64,000 nt of DNA from Stakelama pacifica (GTDB lineage Bacteria > Pseudomonadota > Alphaproteobacteria > Sphingomonadales > Sphingomonadaceae), in NCBI RefSeq assembly GCF_004361835.1, contig NZ_SNWD01000006.1:124001-188000 (forward strand), written 5' to 3'. Each line of letters starts with the position of its first letter. Positions within the stretch are counted from its first letter, which is position 1. The position numbers and the translations under genes were made by a program. Below the pieces are notes generated by a model. The model made no database searches. It had not been told where the DNA came from and saw only the letters and a list, made by a program, of their open reading frames with translations. This document shows, one piece after another, positions 48,159-57,540 of this stretch.

Positions 48159-50015
48159 TTACTGCGCGTCGCGAATATTGGTCACGGCCCCATAGATCGG
48201 TGCATCGACCGTGGTGAGGCGTTCGCTGCCATCGCCCTGAAGGTCGAAAAAGCGCAGGCGGTTGATCCCTGCGTGCATCCAGGGCGCAGGCGCATAGAGC
48301 GTGTGGACCGGACCGATCGACCAGAAACGCCCCAGATTATGGTCGCCCATCCAGAACTGCCCCTTATGCAGTCCGCGCATATCGATCCAGCTATCGACGG
48401 GTGTATCGACCGTCATTTCCGCTTCATAGAAACAGGGGGCGGTGCAGGGCGCGTCGGTCAGTTTCATCGTCGAAACATCGTCCATCGGCAGGCGGTACAT
48501 GCGCCAGTCGGTCGCCGCCGCCCCGTCCAGCGTCGCACCGCCGGTCAGCCCGGTCTGTTCGGTACGGATCGCATGCGAATAATTCACCCGGCCGGTATTT
48601 TCGACCAGAATGTCGAGCGTGGCGGGGGCCGTTCGCGCGGGCAGCTTAATACTTTCCTGACCCAGTCGGCGGTCGAGCGTGCCGATCAGCTTTTGGTCGA
48701 TATAGACCTGCGCATAGCTGTGCATCCCCGCCAGTTTCAGTGTGGCGGCCGGCCCCCGGGTCAGCGCGGTGCGATACAGGACATAGCCGTAATTCTGACC
48801 CAGTTCCTCGAACGTCATCGGGCGTTCGGCGCGCACGGGTTCGGGGAGGTTGTTCCACAGCGACGCGCTGCGCCGGATCGGCGATACCGCGAACGTCCGC
48901 GCTTTGGTCGCAGCGGGAACGGGCGCGACTTGCTTGCCCGTCGCATCGGCGATTGCTGCCGCGATCAACCCGTATTTGTAGCGCGGATTGCCCGCTTCAT
49001 CGATCGGCGCGTCATAATCATAGCTGGTCGTATCGGGATGATAGTCGGTGCCGGTATGCGAATCGGCGCCGTTCATCCATCCGAAGGTGGTGCCGCCATG
49101 CACCATATAGAGCGATACCGAATAGCCGCGCTTCAGCAGGAAACGGAGTTCTTCCGCTTCCTTGCGGCCATCGGTTTCATGATGCTCCTCGCCCCATTTG
49201 TCGAACCATCCCGCCCAATATTCGCCGACCATGCGCAACCCGTCCGGCCGGAAGGCCTCCAGCGCGGTCACCGCCTTTTGCGCATTGCCCGATCCGAAAT
49301 TGACGGTAGCGGGAATGCCGGGCAGCGATCCCTTGGCAAGATCCTGCGGCTGGTTTGAGGTCAGCAATACGCCATCGGCCAGTCCGGCGCGGCGATAGGT
49401 CGCCTCCAGATCCTTCAGATACTGTTTGTCATCGCCGAACGCGCCATATTCATTTTCGAGCTGAACCGCGACGATCGGCCCGCCATTGGCGAGCATCAGC
49501 GGCTTCACTTCCTTGCCCAGTCGCATCATCCAGCGATCGACCGCTGCGGTATAATCGGGATCGCGCGAACGCAGCACGAGCTTGCGATCTTTCAGCAGCC
49601 ATGCGGGATAGCCGCCCAGTTCCCATTCGGCACAGACATAGGGACCGGGGCGAAGAATGACGTTTAGCCCCTCGGCCTGAGCAGCGCGGATAAAGGCGGC
49701 GATGTCGTGCTGACCGCTGAAATCATAGACGCCGGGTTTCGGCTCATGCACATTCCAGAAGGCATAGGTGGTGATGGTGTTGAGCCCCATCGCCTTCGCT
49801 TTGCGCAGCCGGTCGCGCCAATATTCTCGCGGGATGCGAACATAATGCATTTCGCCCGAAATGACCTGATACGGTTTGCCGTCGAGCAGAAAGCCATGGC
49901 CGCTCTGAACAAAACTATGTGTTCCGGCCGATGCGCCTTGCGCTGCGTCAGCGGGTGCGATCCCCGCCAGCGCGATCGCACCCAGCGCGAGACTGTAGCA
50001 AATTACGAACCGCAT
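48159..50015 (-). CDS. Exported GH35 beta-galactosidase
   Basis: The 618-residue protein has a signal peptide (about 1-25, VICYSLALGAIALAG then ADAA) and a GH35 TIM barrel: GKPYQVISGEMHYVRIPREY, LRPGPYVCAEWELGG, acid/base Glu189 in QLENEYGAFG and nucleophile Glu265 in GEYWAGWFD, followed by C-terminal beta domains. It should release terminal beta-D-galactose outside the cytoplasm. GAGAGGG lies just before ATG 50015. A TTGTCTGAGTAA box 41 bp upstream matches those of the arabinose cluster at 9.5-17 kb, suggesting joint induction on arabinogalactan-like glycans. Confidence 0.92.
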   Translation of the reverse strand: MRFVICYSLALGAIALAGIAPADAAQGASAGTHSFVQSGHGFLLDGKPYQVISGEMHYVRIPREYWRDRLRKAKAMGLNTITTYAFWNVHEPKPGVYDFSGQHDIAAFIRAAQAEGLNVILRPGPYVCAEWELGGYPAWLLKDRKLVLRSRDPDYTAAVDRWMMRLGKEVKPLMLANGGPIVAVQLENEYGAFGDDKQYLKDLEATYRRAGLADGVLLTSNQPQDLAKGSLPGIPATVNFGSGNAQKAVTALEAFRPDGLRMVGEYWAGWFDKWGEEHHETDGRKEAEELRFLLKRGYSVSLYMVHGGTTFGWMNGADSHTGTDYHPDTTSYDYDAPIDEAGNPRYKYGLIAAAIADATGKQVAPVPAATKARTFAVSPIRRSASLWNNLPEPVRAERPMTFEELGQNYGYVLYRTALTRGPAATLKLAGMHSYAQVYIDQKLIGTLDRRLGQESIKLPARTAPATLDILVENTGRVNYSHAIRTEQTGLTGGATLDGAAATDWRMYRLPMDDVSTMKLTDAPCTAPCFYEAEMTVDTPVDSWIDMRGLHKGQFWMGDHNLGRFWSIGPVHTLYAPAPWMHAGINRLRFFDLQGDGSERLTTVDAPIYGAVTNIRDAQ

Positions 50016-50055
50016 CCCTCTCTCCCATTATATATCATATTTTATATCGGAGAAG

Positions 50056-50067
50056 TTGTCTGAGTAA
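50056..50067 (+). promoter_or_regulatory. TTGTCTGAGTAA box upstream of the GH35 gene
   Basis: The 11 bases TGTCTGAGTAA are identical to the box at 16915-16926 (minus strand). The box lies 41 bp before the GH35 start, next to an AT-rich stretch (50024-50046) that is the likely promoter. Confidence 0.4.
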
Positions 50068-50131
50068 AGCCGGGATCGCTCATCGCGTGCCCGGCAGGAT
50101 GACCGGCAGGAGCGCCCTTCGGCCCACAATC

Positions 50132-50149
50132 TTTACGGGATGCTTATGC
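50132..50149 (+). promoter_or_regulatory. Candidate KdpE site upstream of kdpF
   Basis: TTTACG-N5-CTTATGC, 88 bp before the kdpF start. The two half-sites are 11 bp apart, one helical turn, as for OmpR/PhoB-family direct-repeat operators. The same pattern is at 58234-58251 and, inverted, at 60562-60579 before kup. Confidence 0.5.
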
Positions 50150-50237
50150 CCGCGCGTCGATCTTCCCATGGAAAGCTGATGCCCCTCCACGCCATCTGCA
50201 CGGTCGGCACTGACGCCAGCTGTTCGGGAGGTATTTC

Positions 50238-50327
50238 ATGTCGGTCGAGCTGTGGCTCGGCGCGGTCGTCGCGCTGGGGCTAATGGTCTATCTGCTCGTC
50301 GCGCTTGCGCGGCCCGAGCGGTTTTGA
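50238..50327 (+). CDS. kdpF: K+-transporting ATPase subunit KdpF
   Basis: The 29-residue peptide [29 protein letters not shown] is one transmembrane helix ending in the [12 protein letters not shown] pattern of KdpF, the small lipid-like stabiliser of the KdpABC complex. GGGAGG lies about 8 bases upstream. Too short for standard gene callers. It precedes kdpB, not kdpA, by 11 bp. Confidence 0.88.
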   Translation: MSVELWLGAVVALGLMVYLLVALARPERF

Positions 50328-50338
50328 GGGGGAGCGCA

Positions 50339-52375
50339 ATGGCGTCCGGCTCCGCTTCGCGCTCGCTGTTCCGCCGCGACCTGATCGGTCCGGCGATCGG
50401 CGATTCCTTCCGCAAACTGGATCCGCGCCTGCTGATCCGCAATCCGGTGATGTTCACCACGGCGGTCGTCGCGGCATTGCTCACGGTGCTGCTGATCGCC
50501 GGTCAGGGCGTAGGCGGCATCGGATTCAACGTTCAGCTCGTCTTCTGGCTGTGGCTCACCGTATTGTTCGGCAATTTCGCCGAAGCGCTCGCCGAAGGGC
50601 GTGGTAAGGCGCAGGCGGCATCGCTGCGCTCCACCAAGGCCGAGCTGGTCGCGAAGCGGCTGCGCGGCAAAAGCGAGGATCACGAAACGCTTCCCGCATC
50701 GTCGCTCAAGCGCGGCGATCTCGTGCTGGTCGAGACCGGCGACCTGATCCCAGCCGATGGCGAGGTGGTCGAGGGTGTCGCCTCGGTCAACGAAGCGGCG
50801 ATTACCGGCGAAAGCGCGCCCGTCATTCGCGAAGCGGGCGGCGACCGGTCGGCAGTGACGGCGGGAACGCGCGTCATCTCCGACCGGATCACCGTGCGCG
50901 TGACTCAGGAACCGGGGGCGGGCTTTCTCGACCGGATGATCGCGCTGGTCGAAGGGGCGGAGCGCAAAAAGACGCCCAATGAGATTGCGCTGACCGTACT
51001 GCTCGTCGGCCTCACCATTATCTTCCTCGTCGCGGTGGCGACGATTCCCGGCTTTGCGGCCTATTCGGGCGACAGCGTGCCCGTCGCGCTGCTCGCCGCC
51101 CTGCTGGTCGCGCTGATCCCGACGACGATCGCGGCCCTGCTGTCGGCGATCGGCATTGCAGGGATGGACCGGCTGGTGCGCTTCAACGTGCTCGCCAAAT
51201 CGGGGCGCGCGGTGGAGGCTGCGGGCGATGTCGATGTCCTGCTGCTCGACAAGACCGGGACGGTGACGGTCGGCGACCGCCACGCCGTCGCGTTCCGCCC
51301 GTTAAAGGGCGTGACGGTGGAACAGCTCGCCGAAGCGGCGCATCGCGCGAGCCTTGCCGATGAAACGCCCGAAGGCCGCTCGATCGTGAAGCTGGCGCGC
51401 GAAGGCCATGCCATTGCCGCCGAAACGCTGAACGACGACGCCGAAATCATTCCCTTCTCCGCACAGACCCGGATTTCGGGGGTGCGCAGCGGCGGCTTGC
51501 TGATCGAAAAAGGCGCGGTTGATGCCATCGTGAAGGCGTGCGCCGCGAGCGGCACCCCGGCGGCGGCGGAGTTGCGGCGCATCACCGACGAAATCGCCCG
51601 GTCGGGCGGCACCCCGCTTGCCGTGGCGCAGGGCGGCGCGCTGCTCGGCGTGGTACATCTCAAAGATATATTGAAGGCAGGGATTCGCGAGCGCTTCGCT
51701 GAACTGCGCCGGATGGGCATTCGCACGGTGATGATCACCGGCGACAATCCGCTGACCGCAGCGGCAATCGCTGCCGAGGCGGGGGTCGATGATTTCCTTG
51801 CCGAAGCGACGCCCGAGGACAAGCTGGCGCTGATCCGCAAGGAACAAAGCGAGGGGCGGCTGGTCGCAATGTGCGGCGACGGCACCAACGATGCGCCCGC
51901 GCTTGCGCAGGCCGATGTCGGCGTCGCGATGAACACCGGTACACAGGCAGCGCGCGAAGCGGGCAATATGGTCGATCTCGACAGCGATCCGACCAAGCTG
52001 ATCGAGGTGGTCGGGATCGGCAAGCAATTGCTGATGACGCGCGGCAGCCTCACGACCTTTTCGATCGCCAATGACGTCGCCAAATATTTCGCGATCATCC
52101 CCGCGATCTTTGCGATCTTCTATCCAAAGCTCGGCCTGCTCAACATCATGGGGCTGGCCAGCCAGCAGAGTGCGGTACTGTCGGCGATCATCTTCAACGC
52201 GGTCATCATTCCGCTGCTCGTTCCGCTCGCGCTGAAGGGCGTCGCCTATCGCCCGATCGGAGCGGACCGGCTGCTGCTGCGCAATCTGTGTCTCTACGGC
52301 CTTGGCGGCCTGATCGCCCCGTTCATCGGCATCAAGCTGATCGATCTCGCGGTCAGCGCGCTCGGCCTCGCATGA
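50339..52375 (+). CDS. kdpB: K+-transporting P-type ATPase subunit KdpB
   Basis: KdpB is the ATP-hydrolysing subunit of the high-affinity K+ pump. The 678-residue protein shows TGES in [11 protein letters not shown], the phosphorylation motif [12 protein letters not shown] (Asp about 307) and [20 protein letters not shown], with helices at the N-terminus, middle and C-terminus. ATG 50339 ([11 protein letters not shown]) follows GGGGGAG; the longer frame reads through kdpF. In the usual kdpFABC order kdpA comes first; here kdpB precedes it, with a 26-residue ORF in between. Confidence 0.96.
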   Translation: MASGSASRSLFRRDLIGPAIGDSFRKLDPRLLIRNPVMFTTAVVAALLTVLLIAGQGVGGIGFNVQLVFWLWLTVLFGNFAEALAEGRGKAQAASLRSTKAELVAKRLRGKSEDHETLPASSLKRGDLVLVETGDLIPADGEVVEGVASVNEAAITGESAPVIREAGGDRSAVTAGTRVISDRITVRVTQEPGAGFLDRMIALVEGAERKKTPNEIALTVLLVGLTIIFLVAVATIPGFAAYSGDSVPVALLAALLVALIPTTIAALLSAIGIAGMDRLVRFNVLAKSGRAVEAAGDVDVLLLDKTGTVTVGDRHAVAFRPLKGVTVEQLAEAAHRASLADETPEGRSIVKLAREGHAIAAETLNDDAEIIPFSAQTRISGVRSGGLLIEKGAVDAIVKACAASGTPAAAELRRITDEIARSGGTPLAVAQGGALLGVVHLKDILKAGIRERFAELRRMGIRTVMITGDNPLTAAAIAAEAGVDDFLAEATPEDKLALIRKEQSEGRLVAMCGDGTNDAPALAQADVGVAMNTGTQAAREAGNMVDLDSDPTKLIEVVGIGKQLLMTRGSLTTFSIANDVAKYFAIIPAIFAIFYPKLGLLNIMGLASQQSAVLSAIIFNAVIIPLLVPLALKGVAYRPIGADRLLLRNLCLYGLGGLIAPFIGIKLIDLAVSALGLA

Positions 52376-52388
52376 CGGAGTGCCTTTC

Positions 52389-52469
52389 ATGATCCTCGCC
52401 TATCTCTTTCTCGGCCTTTTCCTGTTCGCGGCATTGGCGGGGCTCGTCCGCCTCGCGGCGCACGCCTGA
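52389..52469 (+). CDS. 26-residue membrane peptide between kdpB and kdpA
   Basis: ATG 52389 opens a 26-codon frame, MILAYLFLGLFLFAALAGLV followed by RLAAHA, a single hydrophobic helix with a basic end. ACGGAG lies 6-7 bases upstream. It resembles KdpF in size and topology but not in the conserved PERF end. It may be a second small Kdp subunit or a leader coupling kdpB and kdpA translation. Confidence 0.6.
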   Translation: MILAYLFLGLFLFAALAGLVRLAAHA

Positions 52470-52486
52470 TCGCGGGATATTTCACC

Positions 52487-54151
52487 ATGTTCGATGCACT
52501 GCTGCTCGCAACCCTCATTATCGGCGGCACCGCGCTGCTGTCGCTCCCGCTCGCCCGCTATATGGCGCGTGCCATGGATCCGCAGGGGTTCGTCCGCCCG
52601 ACCCGCTGGTTCGAACATATCGGCGGCGCGGCGGCGCGCGGCGATCAGGGCTGGCAAGGCTATCTGTTCGCGCTGCTCGGTTTCAATGCGGCGATGTTCC
52701 TTGTCGTTTTCGCGATCCTTGCCGGTCAGCAATGGTTGCCGTTCAATCCGGACGCGAAGGGCGCGCTCGATCCCGCGATGGTCTTCAACACCTCGGCCAG
52801 CTTCGTCACCAACACCAATTTGCAGCATTATTCGGGCGAGGTGAGCCTTAGCTATTTCAGCCAGCTGGGCGGGCTGATGTGGCTGCAATTCGTGTCGGCG
52901 GCGAGCGGCATCGCAGCGCTGGTCGCGCTCGCCCGCGGGCTTGCCGGGCGGCCCTTCGGCAATTTCTTCGTCGATGTGCAGCGCAGCGCCTTTCTGGTGC
53001 TGTTGCCGCTCGCCATCATCGTCGCATTGCTGCTGGTAGCGGGCGGGGTGCCGATGACCTTCGCCGGGGCTGTCCATGCCACCACGCTGGAGGGCGCGGT
53101 GCAGACCATTGCGCGCGGTCCGGTGGCAGCGTTCGTCGGGATCAAGCAGCTCGGCACGAACGGCGGCGGCTTTTTCGGACCCAATTCGACGCATCCGCTC
53201 GAAAATCCGGGCTTCTGGACCAACGCGCTGTCCATGGCGGCGATCATCATCGTGCCGATGGCGTGCGTATGGATGTTCGGGCGGATCATCGGACGGCCCA
53301 AACATGCCCGGCTGATCTTTGCTGTGATGCTCGGCTTTCTGGTGCTGAAAACCGCTGGCGCGCTGTGGTTCGAACAGGCTCCCACACGCGCCTTTGACAG
53401 CCTGCCCATCGCGCAGAATGTCGGCAACCTGGAGGGCAAGGAATTGCGCTTCGGCGCGGCAGGCGGGCCGATCTGGGCAGTGCTCACCACCTCGACCAGC
53501 AACGGATCGGTCGGCGCGATGCATGACAGCCTCAACCCCCTGACCGGGCTGATGCCGATGATCGGCATGTGGCTGAACGCGACCTTTGGCGGGGTCGGCG
53601 TCGGCATGATCAACATGTTCCTCTATATTCTCGTCGCGGTGTTCGTCGCAGGCATGATGGTGGGACGAACGCCCGAATATCTTGGCCACCGTGTCGAGGG
53701 GCGCGAGGTGAAGCTCGCCATCATGGCGCTTGCCGCGCATGCATTCTTCATTCTGGTCGGCACGGCGGTCTTTGCCGCGACAAGCTGGGGCGCGGGGACG
53801 GTGGGCAATGCCGGGCCGCACGGGTTCAGCGAGATACTCTATGAGTTCAGCTCGGCAGCGGCGAATAACGGTTCGGGCTTTGAAGGGCTGGGCGATGCGA
53901 CGGTGCCGTGGAATATCGCCACGGGCATCACGATGCTCGCCATGCGGTTCATTCCGGTCATCCTGCCGATCGCCATTGTCGGATCGTTCGCGGCAAAGCG
54001 CCGCGCGGCGGAATCAGCGGGCACGCTGGGCGTCGAGAACGGCACTTTTGCGGTGATGCTGGTCATCACGATCCTGATCTTCGGCGCGCTCACCTTTTTC
54101 CCGGCAGCCGCGATCGGCCCGGTCGCCGAACATGTCACCTATATGCGTTGA
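52487..54151 (+). CDS. kdpA: K+-transporting ATPase subunit KdpA
   Basis: KdpA is the K+-binding channel-like subunit. The 554-residue protein has about ten transmembrane helices and four selectivity-filter-like loops: FVTNTNLQHYSGE, QLGTNGGGFFGPNSTHP, STSNGSVGAMHDSLNP and SSAAANNGSGFEGLG. N-terminal LLSLPLARYMARAM and the C-terminal end match family members. Gap to kdpC is 13 bp. Order after kdpB is unusual but the protein itself is normal. Confidence 0.96.
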   Translation: MFDALLLATLIIGGTALLSLPLARYMARAMDPQGFVRPTRWFEHIGGAAARGDQGWQGYLFALLGFNAAMFLVVFAILAGQQWLPFNPDAKGALDPAMVFNTSASFVTNTNLQHYSGEVSLSYFSQLGGLMWLQFVSAASGIAALVALARGLAGRPFGNFFVDVQRSAFLVLLPLAIIVALLLVAGGVPMTFAGAVHATTLEGAVQTIARGPVAAFVGIKQLGTNGGGFFGPNSTHPLENPGFWTNALSMAAIIIVPMACVWMFGRIIGRPKHARLIFAVMLGFLVLKTAGALWFEQAPTRAFDSLPIAQNVGNLEGKELRFGAAGGPIWAVLTTSTSNGSVGAMHDSLNPLTGLMPMIGMWLNATFGGVGVGMINMFLYILVAVFVAGMMVGRTPEYLGHRVEGREVKLAIMALAAHAFFILVGTAVFAATSWGAGTVGNAGPHGFSEILYEFSSAAANNGSGFEGLGDATVPWNIATGITMLAMRFIPVILPIAIVGSFAAKRRAAESAGTLGVENGTFAVMLVITILIFGALTFFPAAAIGPVAEHVTYMR

Positions 54152-54164
54152 GGGAGCCAGATTC

Positions 54165-54734
54165 ATGTCCCTGATCCTTTCCAGCCTTCGTATCGTCATC
54201 GCTTCGATGCTGATCTGCGTTGCGGGCTATGCGGCGCTGATCCTCGGCGCGGCGCAGCTGGTCAATCCGGCGGGCGCGCAGGGCGGGCTCGTCTTTGCCG
54301 CCGACGGCCATGTCATTGGTAGCGCGCATGTCGCGCAGAATTTCACGGCACCGCGCTATTTCTGGCCCCGCCCCTCGGCGGTCGATTATGCGGCCGATGC
54401 GGCGGGGGGCAGCAACAAAAGCCCGACCAGCCCTGCTTTGACCGAGCGCGGGCGCGAGATCGTCGCGCGCTATGGCGCCGAAGCGCGCCATCCGTTGCCC
54501 GCCGATCTCTCCGCGGCCTCAGGTGCGGGTCTTGATCCGGATATCAGCGAAGCCGGTGCACTGTATCAGGTGCCGCGCATCGCCGCCGCCCGGAACGTTG
54601 CGCCGGAGGTCGTGCGCGCGGTCGTTGCGAAGCTCGCCTATCGCCCCGGCGGGCCGTTCACCGACGATCGCATCGTCAATGTACTCGCGCTCAACCGCGC
54701 GCTGGATGCGGCGGAGACAGCTGGACCGCGATGA
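54165..54734 (+). CDS. kdpC: K+-transporting ATPase subunit KdpC
   Basis: KdpC is a single-helix subunit needed for assembly and ATP affinity. The 189-residue protein has a membrane helix (about 8-30) and the conserved YFWPRPSAVDY, GGSNKSPTSPAL, PPDLS-like PADLSAASGAGLDPDIS and YQVPRIAAARNV motifs, ending in a VLALNRALD helix. ATG 54165 begins MSLILSSLR after AGGGAG. A strong hairpin with T5 follows before kdpD. Confidence 0.95.
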   Translation: MSLILSSLRIVIASMLICVAGYAALILGAAQLVNPAGAQGGLVFAADGHVIGSAHVAQNFTAPRYFWPRPSAVDYAADAAGGSNKSPTSPALTERGREIVARYGAEARHPLPADLSAASGAGLDPDISEAGALYQVPRIAAARNVAPEVVRAVVAKLAYRPGGPFTDDRIVNVLALNRALDAAETAGPR

Positions 54735-54776
54735 CGCTTTCACCGGAAGACGCTCCTGCGACACTGGTGACCCTCA

Positions 54777-54811
54777 CCGCTCCGGGCAAATGCGTCCGGA
54801 GCGGGCTTTTT
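54777..54811 (+). terminator. Terminator/attenuator between kdpC and kdpD
   Basis: CCGCTCCGG and CCGGAGCGG form a perfect 9-bp stem with a 10-base loop, followed by GCTTTTT. It lies 43 bp after the kdpC stop and 57 bp before kdpD, so expression of kdpDE should be lower than or separate from kdpFBAC. Confidence 0.85.
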
Positions 54812-54867
54812 GCATACCGGCAAATCGGGGTTGGACAGGATCGCGCAAAGCGCGCAGGCACATAGGG

Positions 54868-57540
54868 ATGAACCCCGATGATCCCGACGCGATGCGCCCG
54901 TCGCCCGAGGCGTTGCTGCGAAGCGCGACGCGGGAGGGGCGCGGGCGGCTGAAGGTCTTTCTCGGCGCTGCGCCGGGGGTCGGCAAAACCTATGAGATGC
55001 TGCGCGAAGGTGCCGAGCGGCAGCGCGAAGGGGCGGATGTCGTCATCGCCGTGGTGGAAACGCATGGCCGCGCCGATACCGAGGCACTGACCCGGGACAT
55101 CGAGATCCTGCCCCGTCGCCCGATCGCTTATGAAGGCCACAGGCTCACCGAAATGGACCTCGACGCGGTGCTGGCCCGGCGGCCCCGAATCGCGCTGGTC
55201 GATGAACTCGCGCACACCAACGCTCCCGGATCGCGGCATGAGAAGCGCTGGCAGGATATTGAGGAGCTGCTCGATGCAGGCATCCATGTCTATTCGACGC
55301 TCAACATCCAGCATATCGAAAGCCTGAACGACGTTGTCGCGTCGTTCACCAAAGTGCGGGTCCGCGAAACGCTGCCGGACCATGTGCTGGACGATGCCGA
55401 GATCGAAGTCGTCGACATTCCGCCCGATGACCTGATCGAGCGGCTGAAGGCGGGCAAGGTCTATATTCCGGATGAGGCGAGCCGGGCGCTCAACCATTTC
55501 TTTTCGAAGTCGAATCTGTCGGCGCTGCGCGAACTGGCGCTGCGCCGGGCAGCGCAGGCAGTCGATGCGCAGATGCTCGATTATCTGCGCAGCCATGCGC
55601 TTGTCGGCACCTATGCGGGCGGCGAGCGCATTTTGGTCGCGGTGGGGGAGCATCCGGGCGCCGATGCGCTGGTGCGCGCGGCAAAGCGGCTTGCCGATGC
55701 CTTGCGCGCGCCCTGGAGTGCGCTGCATATCGAAACCCCGCGCGAGGCTCGCTTCACCGATGCCGAGCGTACGCGGCTGGCGGCGAATCTCGGGCTTGCC
55801 GCCACGCTGGGCGCCACGATGGTGACGGTGCCGGCGCGATCGGTGTTCGACGGACTGACCGAACAGATCGTCGCATCGCGCGCGACCCAGCTCGTTCTCG
55901 GCAAGTCGCAGCGCAGCTGGTGGTTCGAACTGCGCCACGGATCGGTGGTCGACAAGCTGGTGCGGCAGAGCAGCGGCGTGGCCGTACATGTCCTGCCGCT
56001 CGGTGAATCCGGACCGGCAGATCATGGCAGAAGGACCCCGGTTCCGGAGCGCTGGCAGGACTATCTGTGGAGTCTGATCGCGGTGGCGGCGATGGTGCTG
56101 GCCGGTCGGCTGATCGAACCGCTGATCGGCTATCGCAGCACTGACCTTCTGTTCCTTATCCCGACGATCGGTGCCGCGACCCTGTACGGGCTTCGCAAGG
56201 GCGTGGCGGCGGGAATCGCTTCGGGGCTTGCCTATAATTTCTTCTTCATCCCGCCGCGCTATACGCTGACAATCTACGAGCCCGAAAATGTCGTAACCTT
56301 TTTCGTGCTGATTTTCGTCGCCGTGCTGACCAGCCAGCTGGCCGGACGAGTCAAGGCGCAGGCTGAGATCGGCGCGCGCAGCGCTCGCGAAAACGCCGCG
56401 ATCGCCGGGTTCGCGCGAACGCTGGGCGGCCTGTCCGAACAGGGCGAAACCGCGCGCACCGTCTGCGCAGAAATCGCGCGGCTGATGGACGTCAACGCGA
56501 TGCTGCTTTCGCGCAGCGACGGCGCGCTCGTCATCACCGCCGCCTATCCGGGCGCGCCGGAGCTTTCGGCGATCGACAATGCGGCGGCCGACTGGGCATG
56601 GGAGCGCGGAGAAGCGGCGGGGCGGGGTACCGGCACGCTGACGGCATCGGAATGGCGCTTTCACCCGCTCAGGACCGCGCTGGGTACGCTGGCTGTGCTC
56701 GGCGTGTCGCGCAGCGATGCCGGGAACCCGGTGCCCGCAACCCGCGCGGTGCTGTTCATGAGTCTGGTCGATCAGGCGGCGCTTGCGCATGAACGGCTGA
56801 AGCTGGAAGACGATATGCGCGAGGTCGTGGCGCTGAAACAGCGCGACCAGCTTCGCGGCGCGCTGCTCTCGTCGATCGCGCACGACCTGAAAACGCCGCT
56901 GACGGCCGTGACGGCAGGCGTCGAGGCACTGGAGGCCGAGCCGGACAGTGCACAGCTCCTCAGCACGATCCGCGCCGAGACGCAGCGGCTCAGGCGCTTT
57001 TTCGACGATCTGATCGATATGACCCGGATCGAGGCGGGCGCAATCCATCCCCAGCCCGAAGCCACCGATCTGACCGATGCGATCGCGTCGGCGGTGCACG
57101 ATGTGAAGGGTGCGCGCGAGGGGCGGAAGGTTCGGCTGGACGTTCCGGTCAATCTGCCGCTGGTCCGCACCGATCCCAGCCTGCTCCATCACATCCTGAT
57201 CAATCTGATCGACAATGCCGCGAAATTCAGCGGCGAGGGAACCGAAATCCGGATCGAGGGGCGGCGCGAGCGCGACGGGCTGCGGCTCGCGATCCTCGAT
57301 CAGGGGCCGGGTCTGCCGCCGGGCCGGGAGGAAGAATTGTTCGGCACCTTTACCCGGGTCGAGGGTTCGGACCGTACCGGCGGCACCGGCCTTGGCCTCG
57401 CCATCGTCAGGGGGTTTTCCGAAGCGCTGGGGATCGAAGCGCATGCCGCGAACCGCAGCGACGCGACCGGCGCGATCTTCAGCCTGTATTTTCCGCAATC
57501 GCTCATCATCCGACCGAAGGAACAGCCTCTTGGCAAGTGA
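54868..57540 (+). CDS. kdpD: K+-responsive sensor histidine kinase KdpD
   Basis: The 890-residue kinase has the N-terminal KdpD domain with Walker A GAAPGVGKTYEML (about residue 34) and LVDELAHTNAPGSRHEKRWQ, a universal-stress-like domain, four closely spaced membrane helices (about 405-495), a GAF-like region, then H-box SSIAHDLKTPLTAVTAG (phospho-His about 673) and ATPase motifs NLIDNAAKFS, DQGPGLPPG, GTGLGLAIVRGF. It senses K+ limitation or turgor and phosphorylates KdpE. ATG 54868 follows ATAGGG; the preceding terminator partly separates it from the pump genes. Its 3' end overlaps kdpE by 11 bp. Confidence 0.95.
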   Translation: MNPDDPDAMRPSPEALLRSATREGRGRLKVFLGAAPGVGKTYEMLREGAERQREGADVVIAVVETHGRADTEALTRDIEILPRRPIAYEGHRLTEMDLDAVLARRPRIALVDELAHTNAPGSRHEKRWQDIEELLDAGIHVYSTLNIQHIESLNDVVASFTKVRVRETLPDHVLDDAEIEVVDIPPDDLIERLKAGKVYIPDEASRALNHFFSKSNLSALRELALRRAAQAVDAQMLDYLRSHALVGTYAGGERILVAVGEHPGADALVRAAKRLADALRAPWSALHIETPREARFTDAERTRLAANLGLAATLGATMVTVPARSVFDGLTEQIVASRATQLVLGKSQRSWWFELRHGSVVDKLVRQSSGVAVHVLPLGESGPADHGRRTPVPERWQDYLWSLIAVAAMVLAGRLIEPLIGYRSTDLLFLIPTIGAATLYGLRKGVAAGIASGLAYNFFFIPPRYTLTIYEPENVVTFFVLIFVAVLTSQLAGRVKAQAEIGARSARENAAIAGFARTLGGLSEQGETARTVCAEIARLMDVNAMLLSRSDGALVITAAYPGAPELSAIDNAAADWAWERGEAAGRGTGTLTASEWRFHPLRTALGTLAVLGVSRSDAGNPVPATRAVLFMSLVDQAALAHERLKLEDDMREVVALKQRDQLRGALLSSIAHDLKTPLTAVTAGVEALEAEPDSAQLLSTIRAETQRLRRFFDDLIDMTRIEAGAIHPQPEATDLTDAIASAVHDVKGAREGRKVRLDVPVNLPLVRTDPSLLHHILINLIDNAAKFSGEGTEIRIEGRRERDGLRLAILDQGPGLPPGREEELFGTFTRVEGSDRTGGTGLGLAIVRGFSEALGIEAHAANRSDATGAIFSLYFPQSLIIRPKEQPLGK

